Shown in pieces: positions 20,761-29,469 of a DNA stretch of 64,000 bases. The notes under the pieces were generated by a model, which was not told the DNA's origin, did not search any database, and worked only from the letters and a program-made list of their open reading frames with translations. Positions within the stretch are counted from its first letter, which is position 1, and the number at the start of each line of letters is the position of its first letter. The DNA is taken from NCBI GenBank assembly GCA_030267965.1, contig BRYA01001055.1, forward strand, positions 4,529-68,528. Reading direction: 5' to 3'. The position numbers and the translations under genes are program-made. This DNA comes from Triparma columacea. Taxonomy: Eukaryota; Sar; Bolidophyceae; Parmales; Triparmaceae.

Positions 20761-21206
20761 GGGGGGAGGGGGGGGGGAGGGGGAGGGGGGGGAAAAGGAG
20801 GAAAGCAAAAAGCAAAGCACCTCTTTCTCTTTTCTTTTTTTGCGTCCTGAAACGCCGGAAATTAGGAATTCCTACTTACGAATTTGTTTCATTCTTTTAT
20901 CTCAAGAGTGCGTCCCAAGATTTATCTTTTTCACCTTGAAAACCTTTTATCCGATCTATATCCCCTCACTAGGTGGAATAACGCTCGCTAAACTCCCACG
21001 AAAAGGAAGAAAACCCACTTCCAAATCCAACCCCTCGAACAAACTGATTTCAATCTCATTAGATATCTCACCTCCTGAACCCCAGAATTTCGCAATATCC
21101 CTCCCACGGTTGTCCATTGTCTTAATCTCCCCCCTCCCCGCGTCAACTTACCCTCTCTCTTCTCTCCCTTCCCTCTTTTCCCTTCCCTCTTCCACAAAAG
21201 AATACG
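20761..21206. other. Intergenic region between HisRS and the secreted-protein gene
   Basis: It begins with a G-rich run (20761-20795) just after the HisRS stop. A possible reading on + from 20840 is not supported by any family. It contains the promoter and 5' UTR of the next gene. Confidence 0.5.
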
Positions 21207-21530
21207 ATGAAGTTTTTGATTTCTCTTACTCTCCTCTCAGCCGTCGCCGGTTTCGCCGAATTCCACGACGGCCCTACGGGTGGCGACATGGACGGCACCA
21301 CTGGTGGCGATAGCGGCGGAATTTCCGGCGGAACTGACATTGACTGCTCCAGTCTGAATTATGTTAGCCAGTCTGAATGCCCCGAAGGGGCTTGCGTCTG
21401 GGGCTACAGGGGGGGTTACGATGAAATGTGTGGCACAGACTGCACCGTTTATTCCACTGAAGAAGAATGCCAGGGGGATTGCAAGTGGGAGTTGTTTAGT
21501 GGTATGGGGTTTTTCTGTGCCCCATACTAA
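21207..21530 (+). CDS. Small secreted cysteine-rich protein
   Basis: 107 aa from the ATG at 21207. MKFLISLTLLSAVAGFAEF is a clear signal peptide. A Gly/Asp/Thr linker (GGDMDGTTGGDSGGISGG) leads to a compact domain with eight cysteines (DCSSL, ECPEGACVWG, MCGTDCTVY, ECQGDCKW, FCAPY), probably four disulfides. No enzymatic motif is seen; it is likely an extracellular or cell-surface protein. The same frame stays coding-like downstream after two TAA codons (21541-21731, ending in LRKMMGQ and TGA), preceded by a CTAACCCTAACAG acceptor-like site, so a 3' exon with an unidentified donor may exist. Confidence 0.65.
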   Translation: MKFLISLTLLSAVAGFAEFHDGPTGGDMDGTTGGDSGGISGGTDIDCSSLNYVSQSECPEGACVWGYRGGYDEMCGTDCTVYSTEEECQGDCKWELFSGMGFFCAPY

Positions 21531-21988
21531 CCCTAACAGAACCCGAGCCCGTGCAAAATACTTGAAAGACCTGATAATAATGATAATAACAACAACCAGC
21601 CACCGAAGTCGGGGAGAGATGGTACTATGAACAGCATCAACCAGGATGATGTACTACCGAGGGCAACACCTGAACCTAAACTTGCGGACGCTAAGGATAT
21701 TGAGAGACTTAGGAAAATGATGGGACAGTGAGATGGGAGTTTTTACGCGGGCGTAAGGGGAAAAGGGGATTACTTGGATGGCGGAAAGTTAACTTGAAAG
21801 GGGAGACATTTGGGGGGGGGATTAAATGTAGGGGTGCCCACGCACAAAAGGGGGTATGGGGAGGGGGGTAAAGCGGGCATAACCAGGGTATTGTTTTGAA
21901 ATGAACACAAAAAAGGGCCAACTTTTTTTTGAAAACTATCGTAACAATAACAAACCCACGCACGCCACACGTGCCCCTAGCACAGTTC
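21531..21988. other. Intergenic region with a possible 3' exon (21541-21731)
   Basis: An open, Asn/Pro-rich reading follows an acceptor-like CAG at 21540 and ends with TGA at about 21731 in the same frame as the secreted-protein gene. The rest, to the FYV7-like stop at 21989, shows nothing further. Confidence 0.35.
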
Positions 21989-22651
21989 CTACTTCCCTTC
22001 CTCTTCCTCCATTTTCCCCTTCCTAATTTTCCCTAACAAGTCCTTGATAACACCGTCCATTTTAACCTGCCCTTTCCCCGTCTTCCTCTTATGTTGCATC
22101 CTCCTCCTCTTCCTATCCCTTTCCTTCCTCCTCTCCTCCTCCTCCCTCTCACCCTTAACCCTAACCTCCTCCTCCCTAGCTTTCGCTGTAGCTTCAGCCT
22201 TGGACATGGACTTTTCAAACATGTCACTCTTCTTACCTCCCTTACCCTTCCCTCCTCCCCCCCCCTCACCCCCACCTCTCTCCCTCCCCCCCCTCCCTGT
22301 CTCCCCAACCCCGTAACCCTCTTGTTTAAGTGCCTTCTTAAAACCCCTAATCCTCCCAGCCTTCCTAACCTGCTTTGCATCACGCTTACCACGGAAATCG
22401 TAGGCATTACGCTTCTGACGGGAGAACTGAGCGAGGATACGAGTATCGTTAGAGTTGGGGGACTTGGGAGAGGAGGAAATGGATGAGGTAGGAAGGGAAC
22501 GACGGGGTGGAGGAGAGGACATTCTGCAGGAGTTGATGGTTGGAGTGGATGTTGGAGTGGTTGTTGTTTGATATTGAGTTGACGTGTTGAATTGACGTAT
22601 TGAGGTGGTGTTGTGTTGAGAATGGTGTGAAAATGGGGTGAAAATGGGCAT
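21989..22651 (-). CDS. FYV7-like rRNA-processing protein
   Basis: The first ATG of the open frame is at 22651, giving 220 aa; a later ATG (MSSPPPRRSLP) is an alternative start. The N-terminal third is S/T/P-rich. The rest is highly basic: AYDFRGKRDAKQVRKAGRI, then a Gly-rich linker, a charged helix with SDMFEKSMSKAEATAKARE, and the diagnostic C-terminal KTGKGQVKMDGVIKDLLGKI. That tail matches yeast Fyv7 and human CCDC59, nucleolar factors for 35S rRNA processing and 40S assembly. It is short, as is the family. Its 5' side faces the 3' end of the third LRR gene on the same strand. Confidence 0.7.
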   Translation of the reverse strand: MPIFTPFSHHSQHNTTSIRQFNTSTQYQTTTTPTSTPTINSCRMSSPPPRRSLPTSSISSSPKSPNSNDTRILAQFSRQKRNAYDFRGKRDAKQVRKAGRIRGFKKALKQEGYGVGETGRGGRERGGGEGGGGGKGKGGKKSDMFEKSMSKAEATAKAREEEVRVKGEREEEERRKERDRKRRRMQHKRKTGKGQVKMDGVIKDLLGKIRKGKMEEEEGK

Positions 22652-22801
22652 AGCATAGAAAGACCCCAAAATCCCTGGTCCTGGTTCAGAGGTTTTTGGA
22701 GCCTCCAAAAAAGAAAACGTTTGTTCGTAAATTGCAAAAGAAAGCGTCGTTCGTGAATATTGCGGGACTCTTCTGTGTGCCGTTCAACAGTGACTTTAGA
22801 G

Positions 22802-24211
22802 CTACAGAAATTCCAGAATAACTCTCCACATAACTTTCGGGAGCTTCTTGCATGCCGCAGTTGACACAGTTCCCTGAAGCGCGACCACTTCATCTCCGCC
22901 AAGGCGCTTCCGCTTCAGCCTATCCGATCTCCTGGGCTGGTCCTCCAAGAGTTTCTTGAGGCAGGACAGAACGGTGACGCGTTCAAGTATGCGGTGCCAC
23001 CTAGAATGGAGAAGAGCCTCGACGGTCGGCATATTTTGTGAGGCAGCGGCAGAGATTAGGGCAGTGCAGTTTAGGAAGCAGTCTTCACCGATGGAGACGG
23101 CAGGAGATAAACTGAGTCTCGTCAGGGAGGAGCATTCCTGGAAGGCGCCTTTGCCAATCGACGTCACTGAGTCCGGGATTGTGATGGCTGCGAGGGAGGA
23201 GCATCCGAGGAAGGTTCGTACGCCAATCGTTGTCACTCCATCCGGGATGGTAATGGCCGTGAGGGAGGAGCATTCGTAGAAGGCGCGTTCGCCAATCGTT
23301 GTCACTGTGTCCGGGATTGTGATGGCCGTGAGGGAGGAGCATCCGGAGAAAGAATTATAACCAATCGACGTAACTCCGTCCGGGATGGTGAATGCTGTGA
23401 GGGAGGAGCATCCGTAGAAGGCGTACCAGCCAATCGATGTCACTCCAATTGGGATGGTGATGGCCTTGAGGGAGGAGCAGTCTTGGAAGGCGGCAAGGCC
23501 AATCGTTGTCACTCCGTCCGGGATGGTGATGGCCGTGAGGGAGGAGCATCCAGAGAAGGCCATGTCGCCAATAATCGTCACTCCGTCCGGGATGGTGATG
23601 GCCGTGAGGGAGGAGCATTCGTAGAAGGCGCTTCTGCCAATCGTTGTCACTCCGTCTGGGATGGTGATGGCCGTGAGGGAGAAGCATCTGCAGAAGGCGC
23701 TTCGGCCAATTGTTGTCACTCCGTCAGGTATGGTAATGGCCGTGAGGGAGGAGCATCCGTAGAAGGCTTCTTCGCCAATCATTGTCACTCCGTCCGGGAT
23801 TGTGATGGCTGCGAGGGAGGAGCAATCAGAGAAGGCGTAATTGTCAAGCATCATCACTCCGTCCGGGATTGTGATGGCTGCGAGGGAGGAGCATTCTTGG
23901 AAGGAGGCCTCGCCAATCATCGTCACTCCGTCCGGAATGGTGATGGCCGTGAGGGAGGAGCATTCCCAGAAGGCGCGTTCGCTAATCGTTGTCACTCCGT
24001 CCGGGATGGTGATGGCTGCGAGGGAGGAGCATCCCCTGAAGGCTTCATTGCCAATAGACGTCACTCCGTCCGGGATTATGAAGGCTGCAAGGGAGGAGCA
24101 TCCGCTGAAGGCGCTATTGCCAATCGACGTCACTCCCTTTGCAAAAGTCACCTCTGTGAGTTCACGATCAAAGAATGTCTCTTTGCCAGTGTATACTGCT
24201 GATTTGGGCAT
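22802..24211 (-). CDS. BspA-type leucine-rich repeat (LRR_5) protein 3
   Basis: Single exon, 469 aa from the ATG at 24211 (MPKSAVYTGKETF). It has about 16 units of the same 23-residue repeat (CSSLTAITIPDGVTTIG) and the same C-terminal end (KLPKVMWRVILEFL). It lies about 6 kb from the tandem pair, in inverse orientation, and its flanks do not match theirs, so it is an older copy. The C-terminal domain has ERVTVLSCLKKLLED where the others have ERVNALLCLKGTWDH. Presumed protein-binding solenoid; no signal peptide. Confidence 0.9.
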   Translation of the reverse strand: MPKSAVYTGKETFFDRELTEVTFAKGVTSIGNSAFSGCSSLAAFIIPDGVTSIGNEAFRGCSSLAAITIPDGVTTISERAFWECSSLTAITIPDGVTMIGEASFQECSSLAAITIPDGVMMLDNYAFSDCSSLAAITIPDGVTMIGEEAFYGCSSLTAITIPDGVTTIGRSAFCRCFSLTAITIPDGVTTIGRSAFYECSSLTAITIPDGVTIIGDMAFSGCSSLTAITIPDGVTTIGLAAFQDCSSLKAITIPIGVTSIGWYAFYGCSSLTAFTIPDGVTSIGYNSFSGCSSLTAITIPDTVTTIGERAFYECSSLTAITIPDGVTTIGVRTFLGCSSLAAITIPDSVTSIGKGAFQECSSLTRLSLSPAVSIGEDCFLNCTALISAAASQNMPTVEALLHSRWHRILERVTVLSCLKKLLEDQPRRSDRLKRKRLGGDEVVALQGTVSTAACKKLPKVMWRVILEFL

Positions 24212-24718
24212 TTTGAGAAGGATTTTGGAAGTATTTGTGAAGGATGATAGTAATAGTACTGACAGCGCTAGAACTAAGGTATGGCGTGAATGTTTAGATG
24301 GAGAGAATGAGATTGAAAGTTAGGGATTTGGGCGATGTAGTTTTGTTGGGGACCAAATTCGAGCTCAAACTACCATGTGTTTGGATATGGTGTAGGTAGT
24401 AGTATCAATGTTGGTATTGTGAAGAGTTTGGTTCGTTGTAAAGAGTAGCTAAAGTCTATAATACAGTTTTCTTGGCCAAATTGGGAGAAACACCACACAC
24501 CTTTCATTTTCGCCCCCTTCTTTTCCAGCTCCGTTTATAGGCCTTTAACTTTGTTTTGTACACTTAAAAATATTGATTGTAAAGTCGATAATACCAATAT
24601 AACATACATCAACAAGACGTACCCACACATTCACCTCTAGAAAGGAAGATACTCCATCCCCACCAACACCCACCAACACCTCGATAATTACAACCCCAAT
24701 TTGAACCACAAATACAAC
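24212..24718. other. Divergent intergenic region
   Basis: Upstream of both LRR gene 3 (minus) and the ABCF gene (plus). No gene, and no copy of the flank of the tandem LRR pair, was seen. Confidence 0.6.
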
Positions 24719-27115
24719 ATGTCACGCGCATCTTCTTACTCACAGAAGCAAGCTAGGAAGGCTGAGTTTGCCCTGAACAAGGCCCTCGACACTGGGGGTG
24801 ATGCCATAGATGCGGATGCTGACATGGCCAACGCAGCGAGGGATGCTGCCATGGGGAAGGGGGAGGAGGAGCTGTTTGGGAAGAAATTGACCAAGGAGGA
24901 GAAGAAGGCACAGGCGAAGGCGGCGAGGGAGGCAAAGAGGGCGGCAAAGGGAGGGAAGAAGGGGGGGAAGAAGGAGGAAAAGAAGGAGGAGGTAAGGAAA
25001 GAAGAGAGGGTGCATCAAACCAACATAGACAGACTAGGGTTGGGCGCATTCTTAGGACAACTCCTGTCCAACCCCAACCCCAACCCCAACCCCAACCCCA
25101 ACCCCAACCTTACCCCCAACCCCAACCCAAACCCCCAAAACGCAGATAGATGAAGCGACCAGGGCCATGAATGAGGTGGCACTTGCTGAGGCCGCGGCCC
25201 GGGCGAACACTTACGAGGGCAAGTTGGAGGCCGCGCTCGACCAGCTGAACAAGGAGCACATAAACGTAACGTACGCCGCGTCCAAGCGCAAGCCGGCGTC
25301 GACGGACAAGGACATCAACGTCTCGGAGGTCACCGTCAACTTCCACGGGAAGCCCCTCATCGAGAACACGGAGATCGTTATTAACTACGGTAACAGGTAC
25401 GGATTCCTCGGCCCCAACGGGTCCGGTAAGAGTACCATCATGAAGGCAATCGCAGCCAGGAGCATACCGATCCCCGAGGGGCTAGACATATACTTCCTGG
25501 ACCGCGAGTACGAGGCGACCGACAAGACCGCCCTCGAGGCCGTCTACGAGAGTAACGAGGAGGTCGAGGCCCTCGATAAGCAGGCCGAGGCTCTCAACAA
25601 CCTCATGGGTGAGGTCGGTGACGACGAGGACAAAATGGCACAGATCCAGGAGAAGCTCGAGAGGATATACGAGAGGCTCGAGGAGCTCGACGTAACCACA
25701 GCCGAGGCTCGTGCGACGACGATCCTCCACGGCCTAGGCTTCACGGTAAAGATGCAGTCCATGACGACGAAGGAGTTCTCAGGAGGGTGGAGGATGCGCA
25801 TCGCCCTCGCGAGGGCGCTGTTCCTAAAGCCGGAGTTCCTGCTGCTGGACGAACCTACGAACCACCTGGATATGGAGGCCGTGCTGTGGCTGGAGGACTA
25901 CCTGGCGAACTGGAACAAGGTGAGGGGGTGGGGGTGGGGGGGGACGGGGGGGATCTAATGCATCGCTATGTCACCCTCGTCTTCGAACGCATGTCACCCT
26001 CGTATTCTAACGCATGTCACCCTCGTATTCTAACGCGACCCTTTCTTTCGCTCCTTGCTCACGTCTCCCAATTCCCAAAGATCCTCTTCTTTGTCTGTCA
26101 CTCCCAAGACTTCATGAACGGCGTCTGCACCCACATCGTCCGCCTCGACGCCACCTTCAAGAAGCTCCGCTACTACAGCGGCAACTACGACATGTACGTC
26201 CAGACCAGGAGGGACCAGGACAAGGTCCAGATGGCCGCTTACCACGCCGAGCAGAGGGACATCGCTGAGATCAAGGAGTTCATAGCTCGTTTCGGCCACG
26301 GAACGATCAAGATGGTCAGGCAGGCCCAGAGCAGGGAGAAGCTCCTGCAGAAGAAACTCGAAGAGGGCCTGACGGAAAAGCCGGAGCAGGATCCTGAGTA
26401 CGACTGGTCGTTCCCAGACGCCGGGAAGCTACCCATGCCGGTGCTCGCCATTGAATCGCTAAGCTTCGCGTACCCCAACTCGGACGAACTTTACTCGAAC
26501 GTGGACTTTGGGATCGACCTGGAAAGCAGGATCTGCCTGGTAGGACCCAACGGAGCTGGTAAGACCACCCTAGTGAAGCTGCTGTGCGACGAGCTTAGCC
26601 CCACCAAGGGGCAGGTCAAGAGGAACTCCCACCTCAAGATCTCCCGCTTCACTCAGCACTTCGAGGACGTCCTTGACCTCAATATGACCCCCATAGCCTT
26701 CTTCAAGGAGAAGATCATGCCTAGCGAAACCATCGAGAAGTGCAGGAGCCTCCTGGCAAGGTACGGGTGCACCGGGGACATGCAGAGCCAGATAATGGGC
26801 CAGCTAAGCGCCGGTCAGAAGGCCCGCATCGTCTTCGCCAAGATGGCCTTCGACAAGCCCCACATCCTTATGCTCGACGAGCCCACGAACCCCCTGGACA
26901 TGGAGAGCATCGACGCTCTGGCCAAGTGCCTGAACAACTTCAAGGGGGGGGTGATAATAATCAGCCACGACATGAGGCTGATAGGGCAGTGCGCGAAGGA
27001 CATCTACGTCTGCGACAACAAGTGCATCACGAAGTTCAGGGGGGACATCAGGAACTTCAAGCTGCACCAGAAGAAGGAGAACGCCAAGAAACTCAGCCAG
27101 CACAAGAACGGGTAA
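24719..27115 (+). CDS. ABCF2: ABCF2/ARB1-type ABC ATPase (3 exons)
   Basis: Exons 24719-24991, 25146-25919 and 26081-27115 join in frame to 693 aa. There are no membrane segments, as is usual for ABCF proteins in ribosome biogenesis and translation control. The N-terminus is Lys/Ala/Glu-rich. NBD1: Walker A GPNGSGKST, signature FSGGWRMR, Walker B LLLDEPTNHLDME, then CHSQDFMNGVC. NBD2: Walker A GPNGAGKTT, signature LSAGQKAR, Walker B LMLDEPTNPLDME, H-loop IISHDMRL. LKYYTGNYD-like (LRYYSGNYDMYVQTR) and ITKFRGDI segments match ABCF2/Arb1. Odd point: NBD2 has PTNPLD where the family has PTNHLD. Both introns hold tandem repeats. Confidence 0.92.
25068..25139 (+). repeat. CCCCAA-type hexamer repeat in ABCF intron 1
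   Basis: About ten imperfect copies of CCCCAA/CCAACC fill the 3' half of the intron 24992-25145, directly before the acceptor. The complement is GGGGTT. Confidence 0.85.
25968..26036 (+). repeat. 23-bp tandem repeat in ABCF intron 2
   Basis: Three copies of ATGTCACCCTCGTATTCTAACGC (23 bp per unit), the first with two changes, inside the 161-bp intron 25920-26080. Confidence 0.85.
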
Positions 27116-27624
27116 ATAGGCACGTAAGCATTAGCGAAGCACACGCACGCATGCCCCGCACACAAGGTGTAGGGGACTACCACGAACAAAGCTGCGGAGG
27201 GGAGAGGAACGTGGGGGGGGGAGCTGACATTTTAGGGAGGGGGGGGGGGGGGATTTAATTTTTATGTTCTAGGCATGAGCCATTTTTTTCCCACTTAAAG
27301 TTGTTTTTAGCTCGACATTTACCATGTTTATTAACGTCATTTTTCTACTTAACTTGACCCTCACGACCAGTGCACTCCTCCCCTCTCAGATCCATAGTAG
27401 ACTTCATCCTCAATTGCAATTACTCTACGAGAACCATCATTACTTGATTCCACATATCCTAGCCTCATCTGCAAGGCGTGGTTCGGCAAACTTCGTGTGG
27501 TTTTGGTCCATTTTGGAAGGAAAATTATCACTATGTAGTATGTTTTAAACGTATAATCATCTAGTATTATGACCCGATTGTAGTATGTTTTACGAAAATC
27601 TAATATTTAAGCGCTGATACGCGT
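27116..27624. other. Convergent intergenic region with a 30-bp copy of LRR 3' flank
   Basis: Between the 3' ends of the ABCF and GPCR genes. It has a G run at about 27237-27252. Bases 27551-27580 are the reverse complement of 14670-14699 (3' flank of LRR gene 1) with one mismatch. Otherwise nothing is recognised. Confidence 0.6.
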
Positions 27625-29287
27625 CTATTCATTTTCCTCGTTCTCCTCCGACTGATCATCAGTCATAACCATGGATGTGGAGGCAATCCTTTCTTTCTTT
27701 GCCTTCTCGGGCGCGCCGTAAGTCTTTTGGTACAACCAGTGGGACAAGCCCTCTGGTAAAACGTCGTACATGGCGTTTCTTAAGCCCTTGTTCATGGCTC
27801 CGTAAATAAATGGGTTGAGGGCGGAGTTGAGGTGACAACCGAAGCCAGTCCACCCATCCATGTGAGGTTCGTAGATAAACATTCCTCCGAGGGAGTTGAG
27901 CAGCCACTGTGTTGCAAGCACTGCCCAGCAGCCAATGAAGAAGAGAGTGATGACAATGAATTGATAAAGGATCTTGCGCTCCTTGGGTGTTCCCTTCTTC
28001 TTCTGCTGCGAAGTTTGAGCGAGCGAAGCAAGGACGCTGGTTATTAGGCGGGTTGTGTTAAGGTGAAGCGGCGCCCCGGCTATGTTTCCCGCGCACCCGC
28101 GCCCCTACACCACCCCCTCTTACCTTGTCTCCCCCCCCGGCCTCTTCTTCGTCCCTGGACGACTTAACGCTTGTGAATATTTTTTTTATGTGAAAGTAAA
28201 TTTTGCCGTAGAAGTATACCATTACCATCATTGTGATGGAGAAAAAGGATACGTTGATAAAGAGGATGACGTCCTGCTCGAACTTACCCTCCCCCCCCCC
28301 GCAGTAGCAGGCGGAGCCATTAGCCTTGAGATCGTTGTAGCCAATCTTATCTTGAGAGATCCATGGAAGAGAGGAGTAGAAAAGCAGCACAACAGAAACC
28401 AAGACGACTGATTGGATAGCTTTCCTCTGGTTAATATGTTTGTTTACGACTATGGCCCTATATCGCTCATACGTGAGTAAACCAAGAATATAGAAAGTGG
28501 TCATGGCAAGGAAAGGGTACAACGTACCCTGGAGATGACACACAGCCTTTCCACCCCAAGAGGGGTAGGGATACTTGCCAATATATAAAGAAGCTCCAAA
28601 GAAGGCTATACCAACGATTGAGTTCAAAAAATCGGTGAATGACATGATTGCTATGAGGATATTTGCCGTGTTTTGAAGTTTGACCTGGAAGGGCGGCAGG
28701 ATTGGGTCAGACCGAGGGAGTCGACGAGTGCGGTCCGGGAACGTTCATGAACATGACGAACGTCGTGAACGTTACCATCTCTCCCACCCAAGTGGGAAGT
28801 GTCATCAAGACAAAGGTGCCCAGGGGGTCCTGCGACCTATGCCCGGAGGGAAAGTACAAGGCGGGGGACGAGGACGACAAGAGCCTGTGCCTCAAGTGCC
28901 CCTTGTGGAGCACCAACGCAGCCGGCCACAAACCTCTGGTGGTCAGAAACAGCACCAAGGACCGAACTTCTTGTGTGCGAGTTCATGCATAAATGATGGT
29001 TCTTCACCAAAAGGACAGGGACATGTGGAACCATACTCTTAATACTTTTGGAAATCACAAAAAAGCTAATATTCTGCGCTCACCTTTTTGTAAATAGCCC
29101 AAGATAGCAAAGGAGACATAAGCAACCCGAGAACAGAAACAAAAATTGAAGCTGTTGCCCATTCTACGCCCCCGTCTACGCTCGCTATATCTGGTGCATC
29201 CGCAACATTATACTTCGCGGACGTCCAAGTCGAGTTCGACATGCGTTGTCCCCAAAAAACTGGTTGTTTGTTTAATGCGGATTTCAT
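27625..29287 (-). CDS. Rhodopsin-like (class A) G protein-coupled receptor, 3 exons
   Basis: Exons 29287-29084, 28684-28124 and 28005-27625 join in frame (all phase 0) to 381 aa. Seven hydrophobic segments are visible. Class A marks: TANILIAIMSFTDFL in TM2 with Asp86, Cys117 before TM3 and Cys residues in loop 2 (ACYCGG), ERY (141-143) as the DRY motif after TM3, IGCWAVL in TM6 (CW kept, the usual Pro replaced), and NPFIY (319-323) in TM7 followed by a basic helix-8 region. The N-terminus has NST glycosylation sites. The opsin Schiff-base Lys position (six before Asn319) is His313, so it is not a canonical opsin. It is a plasma membrane receptor with unknown ligand. Confidence 0.82.
28711..28992 (+). 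CDS. Antisense Cys-rich ORF (ephrin-receptor-like/GCC2-GCC3-type) in a GPCR intron
   Basis: On the opposite strand inside GPCR intron 1 (28685-29083). After a possible acceptor (TTGGGTCAG, ending 28710) the frame reads DECGPGTFMNMTNV, later GSCDLCPEGKYKAGDEDD, LCLKCPLWSTNAAG and NSTKDRTSCVRVHA, then TAA. The C..CPEGKY...LC.KCP spacing is that of extracellular ephrin-receptor-like Cys-rich modules. In-frame ATGs are at 28747 and 28753 (MNMTNV). No signal peptide or donor exon was found within the window, so it is probably a gene fragment or the last exon of an overlapping gene. Confidence 0.4.
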   Translation, partial: TEGVDECGPGTFMNMTNVVNVTISPTQVGSVIKTKVPRGSCDLCPEGKYKAGDEDDKSLCLKCPLWSTNAAGHKPLVVRNSTKDRTSCVRVHA

Positions 29288-29469
29288 CGCCGTTCCGAAT
29301 TCCGGAACTGAACTTTCTGTTGGAGCCTTTGGCCAATTTTAACTAACAACCACGCGGACGAACGTAGGGCGTGGTGATTGGACATATACCGAGCGCATTA
29401 CGTGTACAAAGGGTATGCATCCCTTAATGAGCCAATGGCGTTCGCGATAAAACTTTCCCTCATTATTAT

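Noticed and set aside
25782..27258. Alternative plus-strand frames over the ABCF gene (26740-27258 and others)
   Set aside because: The frame with Walker A, signature and Walker B motifs is unambiguous; the others are shifted readings of the same codons.
27625..29287. GPCR as a microbial or animal-type opsin
   Set aside because: The Lys needed to bind retinal in TM7 is His313, and the sequence has class A GPCR motifs, not those of microbial rhodopsins.
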